A DNA stretch of 64,000 nucleotides from Acipenser ruthenus (taxonomy: Eukaryota; Chordata; Actinopteri; Acipenseriformes; Acipenseridae). Below, piece by piece: positions 19,411 to 29,865 of the stretch. How positions within the stretch are numbered: the stretch's first letter is position 1; each line of letters opens with the position of its first letter. A program made the position numbers and the translations under genes. Below the pieces are notes generated by a model. It was given only the letters and a program-made list of their open reading frames with translations. It was not told where the DNA came from and made no database searches. The DNA lies in NCBI RefSeq assembly GCF_902713425.1, contig NC_081198.1:22985188-23049187 (forward strand), given 5' to 3'.

Positions 19411-20841
19411 TTAGGGTTTCTCTTCCATTCCCATAACTACAGCAACTTTAGCTACATCATCCTGCTCCAAAAAATCCATTGAATTCTGAGAATCCACATC
19501 TGACACTGCCACCTCCTGACCACAAGGGATAGTCTGTGAATCTGCACTATTATTACTGCTGCCATCATCCTCCTCCTCTGATGGTGTCAGCTCAGGTATC
19601 AAAGGAGAGCTTCCTGCTTCTGAAGGCTCAACCACAGAAGTTTCTTCCTCTTCGAGTACTTCATAGGAATTAGAAGTGTCCACCAAATAAATTTTGTTTT
19701 CACTTTCTGCTAGCTCCTTACACTTCCTTTTGTTTGTTCTTCTCTTTTCAACACTCCACTTTCCTTCTTCTATAGGGACGGAATGGCCCAGAAGCTGACT
19801 TCCCTCTGCTGCAATACCTTCCCTAGCCTGAGACTCCATTTCTTCCCCCCAGGATGCACCAGAAGATCTAGCCACTTTCCCAGGTAAGTTGTCAGGTAAG
19901 TTGACAGGTAAAACCTGATTTATTTCTTTGTTTGTATTAGATATTTCCTCTACCTCCGTTCTCGCGATTGCTGTGACCTCCATTGCAGCTTCTACACCTG
20001 CCACCTCCTCCGCTGCTGCCACAACCTCCTTATCAGTTAAGGAGGCTGCCGGACCCTCCTCTTGCTGTTTCTTGTTTTTATACCTCCACTCCCTCATAAC
20101 ATCCTCAACGGGAGGTAGGTTCTCAAAAACCCCTGCATAGGATCTTCTTTCTCTGCAGTCCCTCCTGACATGGCTTGCATCTCCACAATTGTGACATTTT
20201 TTTGAATTTTTGCATTCATAGGAAAAATGCCCTTTCTCTCCACAATTAAAACATCTCATCTCTTCACAGTTCTGCTCACTGTGACCATACTTTTGGCATT
20301 TCCTACAAAACTGGGGTTGACCTGAATATAGGATGTAGCCATTAACCCCCTCCACCCTACACTTTGCAGGAGGATGTAAAAAACCCTGATGTCCATTCGG
20401 ATCTTCCCTCAGGAGCACACTATATTGTCTCTGCCCATTCCACACACCCAAACCATCTCTCCTATATCTTGGCCCAGAAAGAATATCTACATATTTCGTC
20501 AGAAACAAATTAACACTTTGATCAGACACATTCATGTCAAACAAGTTAATTGTTAAAACTCTGAATTTTTTTCTTTCCCTAGACTGAACTTTAAATTGCT
20601 TCAAAGGTTCCACATTTTCTTTTTCCTTACAGGCCTTTAATAGAGATTTAAAACTCGGCTCACCCATCATGGCGACATCAAAGAATTCTTCCTTCCCATT
20701 CCTCTGGATGCCAAGAATCTCCTCCAAATTGATGCTTAGCAACTCCATAATGATGGTGCGTATAAATTCTTCTCTTTCTGGCATTCCTTCATCTTCCTTT
20801 CCACTACAATCAAATCTTGCGGTGTTCTTCACTCCAGCCAT
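19411..20841 (-). CDS. ORF1 of LINE B: CCHC protein, intact
   Basis: 476 codons from MAGVKNTARF. The N-terminal domain has the B/C/F-type signature GVWNGQRQYSVLLR followed by HPPA and YSGQPQFCRKC. Three CCHC knuckles occupy roughly residues 178-230. The C-terminal half is acidic, Ser/Glu-rich, with a short repeat NLPDNLPGK. Its stop lies six nt before ORF2, so ORF2 may be reached by reinitiation. Confidence 0.88.
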   Translation of the reverse strand: MAGVKNTARFDCSGKEDEGMPEREEFIRTIIMELLSINLEEILGIQRNGKEEFFDVAMMGEPSFKSLLKACKEKENVEPLKQFKVQSRERKKFRVLTINLFDMNVSDQSVNLFLTKYVDILSGPRYRRDGLGVWNGQRQYSVLLREDPNGHQGFLHPPAKCRVEGVNGYILYSGQPQFCRKCQKYGHSEQNCEEMRCFNCGEKGHFSYECKNSKKCHNCGDASHVRRDCRERRSYAGVFENLPPVEDVMREWRYKNKKQQEEGPAASLTDKEVVAAAEEVAGVEAAMEVTAIARTEVEEISNTNKEINQVLPVNLPDNLPGKVARSSGASWGEEMESQAREGIAAEGSQLLGHSVPIEEGKWSVEKRRTNKRKCKELAESENKIYLVDTSNSYEVLEEEETSVVEPSEAGSSPLIPELTPSEEEDDGSSNNSADSQTIPCGQEVAVSDVDSQNSMDFLEQDDVAKVAVVMGMEEKP

Positions 20842-20910
20842 GTTGTCTCTCCTCTATCCCTAGCTCGGCACTCTCAACAATCCAGAGCTGCGGTCAAGCC
20901 ACTTGCTTTA

Positions 20911-20938
20911 GATCTGAGCCAAGAGGCCGAGAAGCGAT
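20911..20938 (-). pseudogene. RNU2: U2 snRNA gene 4, 5' head (nt 1-28) fused to LINE B
   Basis: U2 nt 1-28 with T16C (shared by all five heads) and A23C (shared with D and F). The adjacent promoter differs from the consensus at several sites, including three CpG positions. Confidence 0.88.
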
Positions 20939-21497
20939 GGCAACTAGGCCCTTGCCCAGGGCCCCCCAGCCTGGACGGCACAGGGGGATTCAAAGGTGGG
21001 TGCAAAATTCCAAGCACAAGCAGACCCCCAAAAAACGGGCTGCTGCTTCCAGAGGGGAAATGTGCAATTTAAGCAGGAGAAAACAAAACAAAGCAAAAAC
21101 ACACACATAACACCAAAAACAAAACATAAACTGGCGGAGTGCGTCTTACAAATAGTCATGCCAAGCTGCTATGCTGTGCAAGGTGCCTTGGGTAACTACA
21201 ACTGTGCCTCGCTGGCTGGCTGGCTTGCTAAGAAGGTCCTGGCATAGGGACATGTTCCACCACACTTGTCTGGTTAGCTGCATGCTCCCAGGAAACAACC
21301 TGCTGCTGTCTACATCATCACCACATGTGAATAAAAGAAAGACAGCAAGAAAGAAAGAGAGAAAGAGAGAAAGAAAGAGAGAAAGAAAGAAAGAGAGAAA
21401 GAAAAAAAAAAGAAGTAAAACGGCGGGAAAACTTGCATCAACACTGGCACTCTCCCTCCAGCAGGGGTAGACAAAATGCTCACAGGAGAGATCCAGA

Positions 21498-21513
21498 TCT
21501 GACTTTGACCAAC
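21498..21513 (-). terminator. snRNA 3' box of U2 gene 5 (representative)
   Basis: On the minus strand GTTGGTCAAAGTCAGA fits the vertebrate snRNA 3' box GTTTN0-3AAARNNAGA except for one T. It lies 10 bp past the last U2 base counted here. The box directs Integrator-dependent 3' end formation. The same string is found 11-26 bp left of every U2 3' end in the window; gene 3 alone has one changed base there. Confidence 0.85.
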
Positions 21514-21523
21514 GTTAGAGAAA

Positions 21524-21712
21524 GGTGTGCACCGTTCCCGGAGGTACTGCAATACCGGGCCGATGCGTGGAGTGGACGGAGCAAGCCCCTGTTCCATCTC
21601 CCGATTCCAAAAATCAATTTAATATATGGTCCCCTGATAGGGGACGTATCAGATATTAAACTGATAAGAACAGATACTACACTTGATCTTAGCCAAAAGG
21701 CCGAGAAGCGAT
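21524..21712 (-). ncRNA. RNU2: U2 snRNA gene 5
   Basis: Full 189-nt U2 identical to the window consensus. U2 pairs with the intron branch site through GTAGTA (nt 33-38), with U6 through its 5' end, and binds Sm proteins at ATTTTTGG (nt 99-106); all three are present. The 5' end is placed at the conserved ATCGCTTCTC. Confidence 0.96.
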
Positions 21713-21759
21713 GGCGACTTGGCCCTTGCCCGGGGCCCCCCAGCCCGGACGGCACAGGG

Positions 21760-21777
21760 GGATTCAAAGGTGGGTGC
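21760..21777 (-). promoter_or_regulatory. Proximal sequence element (PSE) of U2 gene 5 (representative)
   Basis: Plus-strand GGATTCAAAGGTGGGTGC lies 48-65 bp upstream of the U2 start, where vertebrate snRNA genes bind SNAPc. Read on the gene strand it contains ACCTTTGAAT, loosely like the PSE core ACC-N-TAACTTGAA. The same block is 48-65 bp right of almost every U2 5' end here, including the split genes. There is no TATA box, as expected for Pol II snRNA genes. Confidence 0.65.
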
Positions 21778-21919
21778 AAAATTCCAAGCACAAGCAGACC
21801 CCCAAAAAACGGGCTGCTGCTTCCAGAGGGGAAATGTGCAATTTAAGCAGGAGAAAACAAAACAAAGCAAAAACACACACATAACACCAAAAACAAAACA
21901 TAAACTGGCGGAGTGCGTC

Positions 21920-21927
21920 TTACAAAT
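21920..21927 (-). promoter_or_regulatory. Octamer-like distal element of U2 gene 5 (representative, tentative)
   Basis: ATTTGTAA on the gene strand at -208 to -215, matching the octamer ATTTGCAT at six of eight bases and located where the distal enhancer of vertebrate U2 genes lies. The position is the main support; a diverged octamer-like AATTGCAC nearer the gene is another candidate. Confidence 0.35.
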
Positions 21928-22326
21928 AGTCATGCCAAGCTGCTATGCTGTGCAAGGTGCCTTGGGTAACTACAACTGTGCCTCGCTGGCTGGCTGGCTT
22001 GCTAAGAAGGTCCTGGCATAGGGACATGTTCCACCACACTTGTCTGGTTAGCTGCATGCTCCCAGGAAACAACCTGCTGCTGTCTACATCATCACCACAT
22101 GTGAATAAAAGAAAGAAAGACAGCAAGAAAGAAAGAGAGAAAGAAAGGGAGAAAGAGAGAAAGAAAGAGAGAAAGAAAGAGAGAAAGAAAGAAAGAGAGA
22201 AAGAAAAAAAAAAAGAAGTAAAACGGCGGGAAAACTTGCATCAACACTGGCACTCTCCCTCCAGCAGGGGTAGACAAAATGCTCACAGGAGAGATCCAGA
22301 TCTGACTTTGACCAACGTTAGAGAAA

Positions 22327-22515
22327 GGTGTGCACCGTTCCCGGAGGTACTGCAATACCGGGCCGATGCGTGGAGTGGACGGAGCAAGCCCCTGTTCCAT
22401 CTCCCGATTCCAAAAATCAATTTAATATATGGTCCCCTGATAGGGGACGTATCAGATATTAAACTGATAAGAACAGATACTACACTTGATCTTAGCCAAA
22501 AGGCCGAGAAGCGAT
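22327..22515 (-). ncRNA. RNU2: U2 snRNA gene 6
   Basis: Full-length and identical to the consensus U2 of this window, with PSE and 3' box in place. Confidence 0.96.
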
Positions 22516-23103
22516 GGCGACTTGGCCCTTGCCCGGGGCCCCCCAGCCCGGACGGCACAGGGGGATTCAAAGGTGGGTGCAAAATTCCAAGCACAAGCAG
22601 ACCCCCAAAAAACGGGCTGCTGCTTCCAGAGGGGAAATGTGCAATTTAAGCAGGAGGGAACAAAACAAAGCAAAAACACACACATAACACCAAAAACAAA
22701 ACATAAACTGGCGGAGTGCGTCTTACAAATAGTCATGCCAAGCTGCTATGCTGTGCAAGGTGCCTTGGGTAACTACAACTGTGCCTCGCTGGCTGGCTGG
22801 CTTGCTAAGAAGGTCCTGGCATAGGGACATGTTCCACCACACTTGTCTGGTTAGCTGCATGCTCCCAGGAAACAACCTGCTGCTGTCTACATCATCACCA
22901 CATGTGAATAAAAGAAAGAAAGACAGCAAGAAAGAAAGAGAGAAAGAAAGAGAGAAAGAGAGAAAGAAAGAAAGAGAGAAAGAAAAAAAAAGAAGTAAAA
23001 CGGCGGGAAAACTTGCATCAACACTGGCACTCTCCCTCCAGCAGGGGTAGACAAAATGCTCACAGGAGAGATCCAGATCTGACTTTGACCAACGTTAGAG
23101 AAA

Positions 23104-23292
23104 GGTGTGCACCGTTCCCGGAGGTACTGCAATACCGGGCCGATGCGTGGAGTGGACGGAGCAAGCCCCTGTTCCATCTCCCGATTCCAAAAATCAATTT
23201 AATATATGGTCCCCTGATAGGGGACGTATCAGATATTAAACTGATAAGAACAGATACTACACTTGATCTTAGCCAAAAGGCCGAGAAGCGAT
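23104..23292 (-). ncRNA. RNU2: U2 snRNA gene 7
   Basis: Full-length and identical to the consensus, with PSE and 3' box in place. The spacer to its right is the GGCTGGCT/aaggaact subtype. Confidence 0.96.
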
Positions 23293-23880
23293 GGCGACTT
23301 GGCCCTTGCCCGGGGCCCCCCAGCCCGGACGGCACAGGGGGATTCAAAGGTGGGTGCAAAATTCCAAGCACAAGCAGACCCCCAAAAAACGGGCTGCTGC
23401 TTCCAGAGGGGAAATGTGCAATTTAAGCAGGAGGGAACAAAACAAAGCAAAAACACACACATAACACCAAAAACAAAACATAAACTGGCGGAGTGCGTCT
23501 TACAAATAGTCATGCCAAGCTGCTATGCTGTGCAAGGTGCCTTGGGTAACTACAACTGTGCCTCGCTGGCTGGCTGGCTGGCTAAGAAGGAACTGGCATA
23601 GGGACATGTTCCACCACACTTGTCTGGTTAGCTGCATGCTCCCAGGAAACAAACTGCTGCTGTCTACATCATCACCACATGTGAATAAAAGAAAGAAAGA
23701 CAGCAAGAAAGAAAGAGAGAAAGAAAGAGAGAAAGAGAGAAAGAAAGAAAGAGAGAAAGAAAAAAAAAGAAGTAAAACGGCGGGAAAACTTGCATCAACA
23801 CTGGCACTCTCCCTCCAGCAGGGGTAGACAAAATGCTCACAGGAGAGATCCAGATCTGACTTTGACCAACGTTAGAGAAA

Positions 23881-24069
23881 GGTGTGCACCGTTCCCGGAG
23901 GTACTGCAATACCGGGCCGATGCGTGGAGTGGACGGAGCAAGCCCCTGTTCCATCTCCCGATTCCAAAAATCAATTTAATATATGGTCCCCTGATAGGGG
24001 ACGTATCAGATATTAAACTGATAAGAACAGATACTACACTTGATCTTAGCCAAAAGGCCGAGAAGCGAT
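23881..24069 (-). ncRNA. RNU2: U2 snRNA gene 8
   Basis: Full-length and identical to the consensus. Its unit is almost indistinguishable from that of gene 7, which points to a recent unit duplication or conversion. Confidence 0.96.
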
Positions 24070-24669
24070 GGCGACTTGGCCCTTGCCCGGGGCCCCCCAG
24101 CCCGGACGGCACAGGGGGATTCAAAGGTGGGTGCAAAATTCCAAGCACAAGCAGACCCCCAAAAAACGGGCTGCTGCTTCCAGAGGGGAAATGTGCAATT
24201 TAAGCAGGAGGGAACAAAACAAAGCAAAAACACACACATAACACCAAAAACAAAACATAAACTGGCGGAGTGCGTCTTACAAATAGTCATGCCAAGCTGC
24301 TATGCTGTGCAAGGTGCCTTGGGTAACTACAACTGTGCCTCGCTGGCTGGCTGGCTGGCTAAGAAGGAACTGGCATAGGGACATGTTCCACCACACTTGT
24401 CTGGTTAGCTGCATGCTCCCAGGAAACAAACTGCTGCTGTCTACATCATCACCACATGTGAATAAAAGAAAGAAAGACAGCAAGAAAGAAAGAGAGAAAG
24501 AAAGAGAGAAAGAGAGAAAGAAAGAGAGAAAGAAAGAAAGAGAGAAAGAAAAAAAAAGAAGTAAAACGGCGGGAAAACTTGCATCAACACTGGCACTCTC
24601 CCTCCAGCAGGGGTAGACAAAATGCTCACAGGAGAGATCCAGATCTGACTTTGACCAACGTTAGAGAAA

Positions 24670-24858
24670 GGTGTGCACCGTTCCCGGAGGTACTGCAATA
24701 CCGGGCCGATGCGTGGAGTGGACGGAGCAAGCCCCTGTTCCATCTCCCGATTCCAAAAATCAATTTAATATATGGTCCCCTGATAGGGGACGTATCAGAT
24801 ATTAAACTGATAAGAACAGATACTACACTTGATCTTAGCCAAAAGGCCGAGAAGCGAT
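24670..24858 (-). ncRNA. RNU2: U2 snRNA gene 9
   Basis: Full-length and identical to the consensus, with PSE and 3' box in place. Confidence 0.96.
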
Positions 24859-25446
24859 GGCGACTTGGCCCTTGCCCGGGGCCCCCCAGCCCGGACGGCA
24901 CAGGGGGATTCAAAGGTGGGTGCAAAATTCCAAGCACAAGCAGACCCCCAAAAAACGGGCTGCTGCTTCCAGAGGGGAAATGTGCAATTTAAGCAGGAGG
25001 GAACAAAACAAAGCAAAAACACACACATAACACCAAAAACAAAACATAAACTGGCGGAGTGCGTCTTACAAATAGTCATGCCAAGCTGCTATGCTGTGCA
25101 AGGTGCCTTGGGTAACTACAACTGTGCCTCGCTGGCTGGCTGGCTTGCTAAGAAGGTCCTGGCATAGGGACATGTTCCACCACACTTGTCTGGTTAGCTG
25201 CATGCTCCCAGGAAACAACCTGCTGCTGTCTACATCATCACCACATGTGAATAAAAGAAAGAAAGACAGCAAGAAAGAAAGAGAGAAAGAAAGAGAGAAA
25301 GAGAGAAAGAAAGAAAGAGAGAAAGAAAAAAAAAGAAGTAAAACGGCGGGAAAACTTGCATCAACACTGGCACTCTCCCTCCAGCAGGGGTAGACAAAAT
25401 GCTCACAGGAGAGATCCAGATCTGACTTTGACCAACGTTAGAGAAA

Positions 25447-25635
25447 GGTGTGCACCGTTCCCGGAGGTACTGCAATACCGGGCCGATGCGTGGAGTGGAC
25501 GGAGCAAGCCCCTGTTCCATCTCCCGATTCCAAAAATCAATTTAATATATGGTCCCCTGATAGGGGACGTATCAGATATTAAACTGATAAGAACAGATAC
25601 TACACTTGATCTTAGCCAAAAGGCCGAGAAGCGAT
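25447..25635 (-). ncRNA. RNU2: U2 snRNA gene 10
   Basis: Full-length and identical to the consensus. Its promoter reads gcaatatgtcaag instead of gcaaaattccaag just beyond the PSE. The same variant recurs at 37821 next to LINE D, linking the two units by descent or conversion. Confidence 0.95.
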
Positions 25636-26222
25636 GGCGACTTGGCCCTTGCCCGGGGCCCCCCAGCCCGGACGGCACAGGGGGATTCAAAGGTGGGTGC
25701 AATATGTCAAGCACAAGCAGACCCCAAAAAAACGGGCTGCTGCTTCCAGAGGGGAAATGTGCAATTTAAGCAGGAGAAAACAAAACAAAGCAAAAACACA
25801 CACATAACACCAAAAACAAAACATAAACTGGCGGAGTGCGTCTTACAAATAGTCATGCCAAGCTGCTATGCTGTGCAAGGTGCCTTGGGTAACTACAACT
25901 GTGCCTCGCTGGCTGGCTGGCTTGCTAAGAAGGTCCTGGCATAGGGACATGTTCCACCACACTTGTCTGGTTAGCTGCATGCTCCCAGGAAACAACCTGC
26001 TGCTGTCTACATCATCACCACATGTGAATAAAAGAAAGAAAGACAGCAAGAAAGAAAGAGAGAAAGAAAGAAAGAGAGAAAGAAAGAAAGAGAGAAAGAA
26101 AAAAAAAAAAGAAGTAAAACGGCGGGAAAACTTGCATCAACACTGGCACTCTCCCTCCAGCAGGGGTAGACAAAATGCTCACAGGAGAGATCCAGATCTG
26201 ACTTTGACCAACGTTAGAGAAA

Positions 26223-26372
26223 GGTGTGCACCGTTCCCGGAGGTACTGCAATACCGGGCCGATGCGTGGAGTGGACGGAGCAAACCCCTGTTCCATCTCC
26301 CGATTCCAAAAATCAATTTAATATATGGTCCCCTGATAGGGGACGTATCAGATATTAAACTGATAAGAACAG
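26223..26372 (-). pseudogene. RNU2: U2 snRNA gene 11, 3' part (nt 40-189), cut by LINE C
   Basis: U2 nt 40-189 with one change (gcaaacccc for gcaagcccc). The 3' box is kept. The 5' head is at 31352-31379. Confidence 0.92.
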
Positions 26373-26459
26373 TTTGTTTTTTTTTTTTTTTTATTAGAAA
26401 AATTCCACAAATTTATTATACAAACAATTTTCCAAATATATAGTCACATACATCAATAA

Positions 26460-29400
26460 TTACAATATAAACAAACCCTTCCACCTTTCTCTTGCTGAAT
26501 TATACCCCCATTTCAACACATCCCTTTTAACTCTACCCCTTATGTAACTACACACTCTTTCAATTATTACCTCCCCTTTTATCTCTATGTTATTTTTAAT
26601 CAGTTTATTTCTACATTCCCATAATTCAAACTTAATTAAACTGAGAATTAACCATAACAGCCATTGTTGTTTTGTTTTTGTGGCACTCTTTACAAACCCT
26701 TTCAATATTACATCGTATGACAGCTTTGTTCCTGGTACCACCTTGTCTATGATCACTCTAGTTTTATTCCATACTGTTGCTGCAAATGGACATTCCCAAA
26801 ACACATGTTCCTGTGTTTCTTCCACAAAACATGTTCCCCTAGGACAAAAAGCATTTCTGGTCAGTTTATGTCTGAATAACACCTCCCTTACAGCCATCCT
26901 TTTATGAAGCATCATCCAATTTAAATCTTTTAGGTTATTATCTAGCCCCTTTGGCTGAATATTTCCCCAAGTCTCAGGGGCCACTGAACTGTATTCTTTA
27001 TTATAAAATACTTTCACCGATTCTTTATACAGTTCTTTATGCTCTGTGCGGATCTCTACCTCTTTACAGACTGGATTCTGCTTCAGCCACTTCACCGCAT
27101 GTTGATAATGTCCTGGTAATTGCTCCGCTCTTGGTCCCATGTTATTTATTTTAACAAAATGTCTCATTGTAAATGAAAACCACAATCTAACAAAAAACTG
27201 AAAATTATGTTTAAATTCACCCTGCAAAGCTTTACATAAATTTGCCACAAATAAACAATCTAATTTCACAGGAATGTGAGGAACATCCCTCCCTCCTTTC
27301 TCCACAGCCTTATACATCTCCCCTCTCTTGATGTACTCATATTTCCCTCCCCACATAAACTCAAAAATCATACGAATAACACTTCTCCTATATCTTGGAG
27401 GCAACGGATATACATACGCTAGGTACAACAGAGAAGGTAACACGTCTGTTTTTAGAACCAACACCTTCCCCATATAGGTCAGTTTCCTTGCTTTCCACAT
27501 ATTTAACTTTTTATTCATTTTAACAATTTTGTCTGCCCAATTCTTTAAATCACTACCCCTTTGATAGAAATTAACCCCTAATATTTTAATCCCATCTGAA
27601 ACTATGTTCAACCCCAAAGGTGTTTCCTTCCTGTTTTCCCAAGCTCCCAAGAACATGACATTTGTTTTACTCAAGTTTAACTTTGAACCCGATGCTAAAG
27701 AAAACAAGTCCATTAACTGAAATGCTCTCCTTATATCATTATCAGACTCTAAATATAAACTTGTGTCATCTGCATACTGTGCAATTTTTAATTCCACACC
27801 CCCACTCCCTGGAATAATTAACCCCTTCACCCCCTTATCTGCCCTCAGTGCTGCAGCGTAAGGTTCCATGAACAATACATAAAGTAAGGGGGATAGCGGA
27901 CACCCCTGTCTCACCCCCGACCTTTGTTCAATTAGCTTCCCCAAGTGCCCATTCACATTGACTCTACTCACTACATCTTTATACATTATTCCTAAACATT
28001 TGATTAAATGACACCCAAAACCTAACCTCTCCAAAATTCTAAATAAAAACTGGTGGTTGACCCTATCAAATGCCTTTTCTTGATCAAGGCTCACTAAAAT
28101 TAATGGAATATTCCTGTCCTGTACCCACCAAATTACATCTCTAGTCAATTGCAAATTCCATTGCGCTGATCTTCCCACTACCCCACATGTCTGGTCTTTA
28201 TGTACAATGAAACCCATCACCCCCCTTAACCTATTAGTTACTGTCTTTGCTAAAATTTTATAATCCACATTTAATAAGGTCACAGGCCTCCAGTTTTTCA
28301 AATCCTTAATGTCCCCCTTTTTATATAATAAAGAAATAATCCCTTCCTTCATTGATTTTGACAATTCTCCTCTGTCAAACACTTCCTTTATTACCTCTTT
28401 AAACACTGGACCAATAATGTCCCAGAAAGCCCAATAAAACTCCCTTAGCAGTCCATCTGCCCCCGGCACTTTATTGTTTTTCATCTCATTTACAGCTGCT
28501 GTTAACTCGCTCAACTCAATAACCTTCTCCAATTCAATTTTACTCTCTTCTGGCACTCTAGATCCCAAATTATTTAAAAATGTATCTCCTGCTTTATCAT
28601 CTATTTTCCTTTCTGAAAACAACTCCTCATAAAAATAACTTGCACTATCTACCATAGACTCATTATCCGATACCTCCCTTCCATCTTTATCTCTTAATCC
28701 CTCAATCATTCTTTTCTTTTGTTTCTCCCTCATAGGCTTGAAAAACTGATGACAACATTTTTCATTAGTCTCATAAAAGACTAGTTGGCTTCTAAACATG
28801 AATTTAGCAGCTCTGTTACTATAAATCGCCTTTAACCTCTCCTTACACAAACTATACTGCTCCCAATCCATATTCCCACCATTATTATCCTTCACCCGCA
28901 TCTCCTCCAACCTCTTTTGTAAACCCAATATATCTTTCCTTTCCTCAAATGCTTTTGATTTACAATATCCCTGCGCAAACACCTTAACTTTTCGCTTCAC
29001 ATCCTCCCACCAATCAATCCAGGATTTGTAATAAGGTTTCAATTCCACCCACTCATTAAAATATAAAATAAATTGTTCCCTAAACTTTTTCTCTTCTAAA
29101 ATTTTGCAATTCAATTTCCAATACCCGACACCAAATACTGGCCCGTTTAATATTACCCCTAAAGAAATCATATCATGATCTGAAAACCAAACAGGCAAAA
29201 CAGAAAAATGTTCTAAAGTCAAATCATTGGTCACAAAGAAATAATCAATTCTACTCTTTGCACCCCTAGAATTTCTCCAGGTAAATCCTGGCTTTCCTTT
29301 ATTTAACTTTTTAAAAGAATCTATTAAATTAAAATTAGACAAAATCAACCGTAAATCCTTGCAACTAAAATCTTCTGATTGAACTGCATCTAAACAGACA

Positions 29401-29831
29401 TTAAAGTCTCCCCCCACTATTACATGCCTATTTGTCATTAATACATCCCCCAAACCCCAAAATAATTCTTTTCGCTCTTTCCTTGTTGGAGGAGCATATA
29501 CATTAATTAATCTTAACTTTTGTCCCCTCCCATCCACATCTGCTACTAGTACCCTCCCTGGCACCATAGAAAAAGAATCCTTCACTTCTAACCCTCTATC
29601 CTTAAACAAAATCCCCACCCCTGATGAGTGCACACCCCCCACACTCCATCTCGATTCCCCCTGATCCCATTCCCTTGAAAACCCCTTTATGTCCCCTTCA
29701 TCTTTTAAATGTACTTCTTGCAAAAAACAAACTGAAAACTTAATATACTTGAAAGAATTTAACACAGATGCTCTTTTCTGATTATTCCTCAAGCCCCTAA
29801 CATTAACTGAAATTAAATTAATTGAAGCCAT
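26460..29831 (-). CDS. ORF2 of LINE C: AP-endonuclease and reverse transcriptase, intact
   Basis: 1123 codons starting MASINLISVNVRGL, so here the APE domain begins right at the start, without the hydrophobic leader of A, D, E and F. APE motifs: FLQEVH, GGDFNVCLD, SRIDYFF, FSDHDM. RT motifs: LDQEKAFDRVNH, GVRQGCPLSPL and YADD. The C-terminal knuckle is CX4CX7HX4C. It starts 34 nt after the ORF1 stop. Closest in this window to B. The protein would nick U2 DNA within the branch-point recognition sequence and prime cDNA there. Confidence 0.92.
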   Translation of the reverse strand: MASINLISVNVRGLRNNQKRASVLNSFKYIKFSVCFLQEVHLKDEGDIKGFSREWDQGESRWSVGGVHSSGVGILFKDRGLEVKDSFSMVPGRVLVADVDGRGQKLRLINVYAPPTRKERKELFWGLGDVLMTNRHVIVGGDFNVCLDAVQSEDFSCKDLRLILSNFNLIDSFKKLNKGKPGFTWRNSRGAKSRIDYFFVTNDLTLEHFSVLPVWFSDHDMISLGVILNGPVFGVGYWKLNCKILEEKKFREQFILYFNEWVELKPYYKSWIDWWEDVKRKVKVFAQGYCKSKAFEERKDILGLQKRLEEMRVKDNNGGNMDWEQYSLCKERLKAIYSNRAAKFMFRSQLVFYETNEKCCHQFFKPMREKQKKRMIEGLRDKDGREVSDNESMVDSASYFYEELFSERKIDDKAGDTFLNNLGSRVPEESKIELEKVIELSELTAAVNEMKNNKVPGADGLLREFYWAFWDIIGPVFKEVIKEVFDRGELSKSMKEGIISLLYKKGDIKDLKNWRPVTLLNVDYKILAKTVTNRLRGVMGFIVHKDQTCGVVGRSAQWNLQLTRDVIWWVQDRNIPLILVSLDQEKAFDRVNHQFLFRILERLGFGCHLIKCLGIMYKDVVSRVNVNGHLGKLIEQRSGVRQGCPLSPLLYVLFMEPYAAALRADKGVKGLIIPGSGGVELKIAQYADDTSLYLESDNDIRRAFQLMDLFSLASGSKLNLSKTNVMFLGAWENRKETPLGLNIVSDGIKILGVNFYQRGSDLKNWADKIVKMNKKLNMWKARKLTYMGKVLVLKTDVLPSLLYLAYVYPLPPRYRRSVIRMIFEFMWGGKYEYIKRGEMYKAVEKGGRDVPHIPVKLDCLFVANLCKALQGEFKHNFQFFVRLWFSFTMRHFVKINNMGPRAEQLPGHYQHAVKWLKQNPVCKEVEIRTEHKELYKESVKVFYNKEYSSVAPETWGNIQPKGLDNNLKDLNWMMLHKRMAVREVLFRHKLTRNAFCPRGTCFVEETQEHVFWECPFAATVWNKTRVIIDKVVPGTKLSYDVILKGFVKSATKTKQQWLLWLILSLIKFELWECRNKLIKNNIEIKGEVIIERVCSYIRGRVKRDVLKWGYNSARERWKGLFIL

Positions 29832-29865
29832 TTATAATTTATATTATTAAAAATAAACCCTTTAT

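Larger units (their letters stand above)
15881..20910 (-). mobile_element. LINE family B (Tx1-clade, Keshi-like) in U2 gene 4
   Basis: A 5.0-kb minus-strand element with a long tail (T-rich 15881-15914 on the plus strand). It inserted at the same U2 site as A. The U2 head matches only to nt 28; a short unmatched stretch leads to the shared motif GTGGCTTGACCGCAG. The 5' UTR is short (about 70 nt). ORF1 is intact; ORF2 has two frameshifts. The flanking U2 promoter at 20939-20980 has decayed (several changes, mainly at CpG), suggesting this insertion is older than A or E. Confidence 0.92.
20911..26372 (-). repeat. U2 array block III, seven loci in tandem
   Basis: The longest uninterrupted stretch: head of gene 4, genes 5-10 complete and the 3' part of gene 11. 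Unit lengths from gene start to gene start are 803, 777, 777, 789, 777 and 776 bp. The differences come mainly from the GAAA/GAGAAA microsatellite (about 21332-21411, 22108-22213, 22911-22989, 23688-23769, 24465-24556, 25253-25334, 26031-26110). Units 7 and 8 share the GGCTGGCT/aaggaact subtype in the spacers to their right, the others the GGCTTGCT/aaggtcct subtype. The near identity indicates concerted evolution. Confidence 0.93.

Noticed and set aside
19880-19916. Repeated caggtaag donor-like strings on the plus strand in LINE B
   Set aside because: They are antisense to ORF1 and arise from the coding repeat NLPDNLPGK.
21683-22021. Repeated plus-strand ORFs of 68-137 codons (e.g. starting MILAKRPRSD, MHQHWHSPSS, MLCKVPWVTT) in every U2 unit
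   Set aside because: They recur because the U2 unit recurs, cross the U2 gene and its promoter in antisense, and have no domain; Lys/Glu/Arg-rich stretches in them come from the GAAA microsatellite.
20911-26372. Regular direct repeats that could suggest a CRISPR array or satellite
   Set aside because: The ~780-bp unit contains a complete U2 gene with PSE and 3' box; it is an snRNA gene array.
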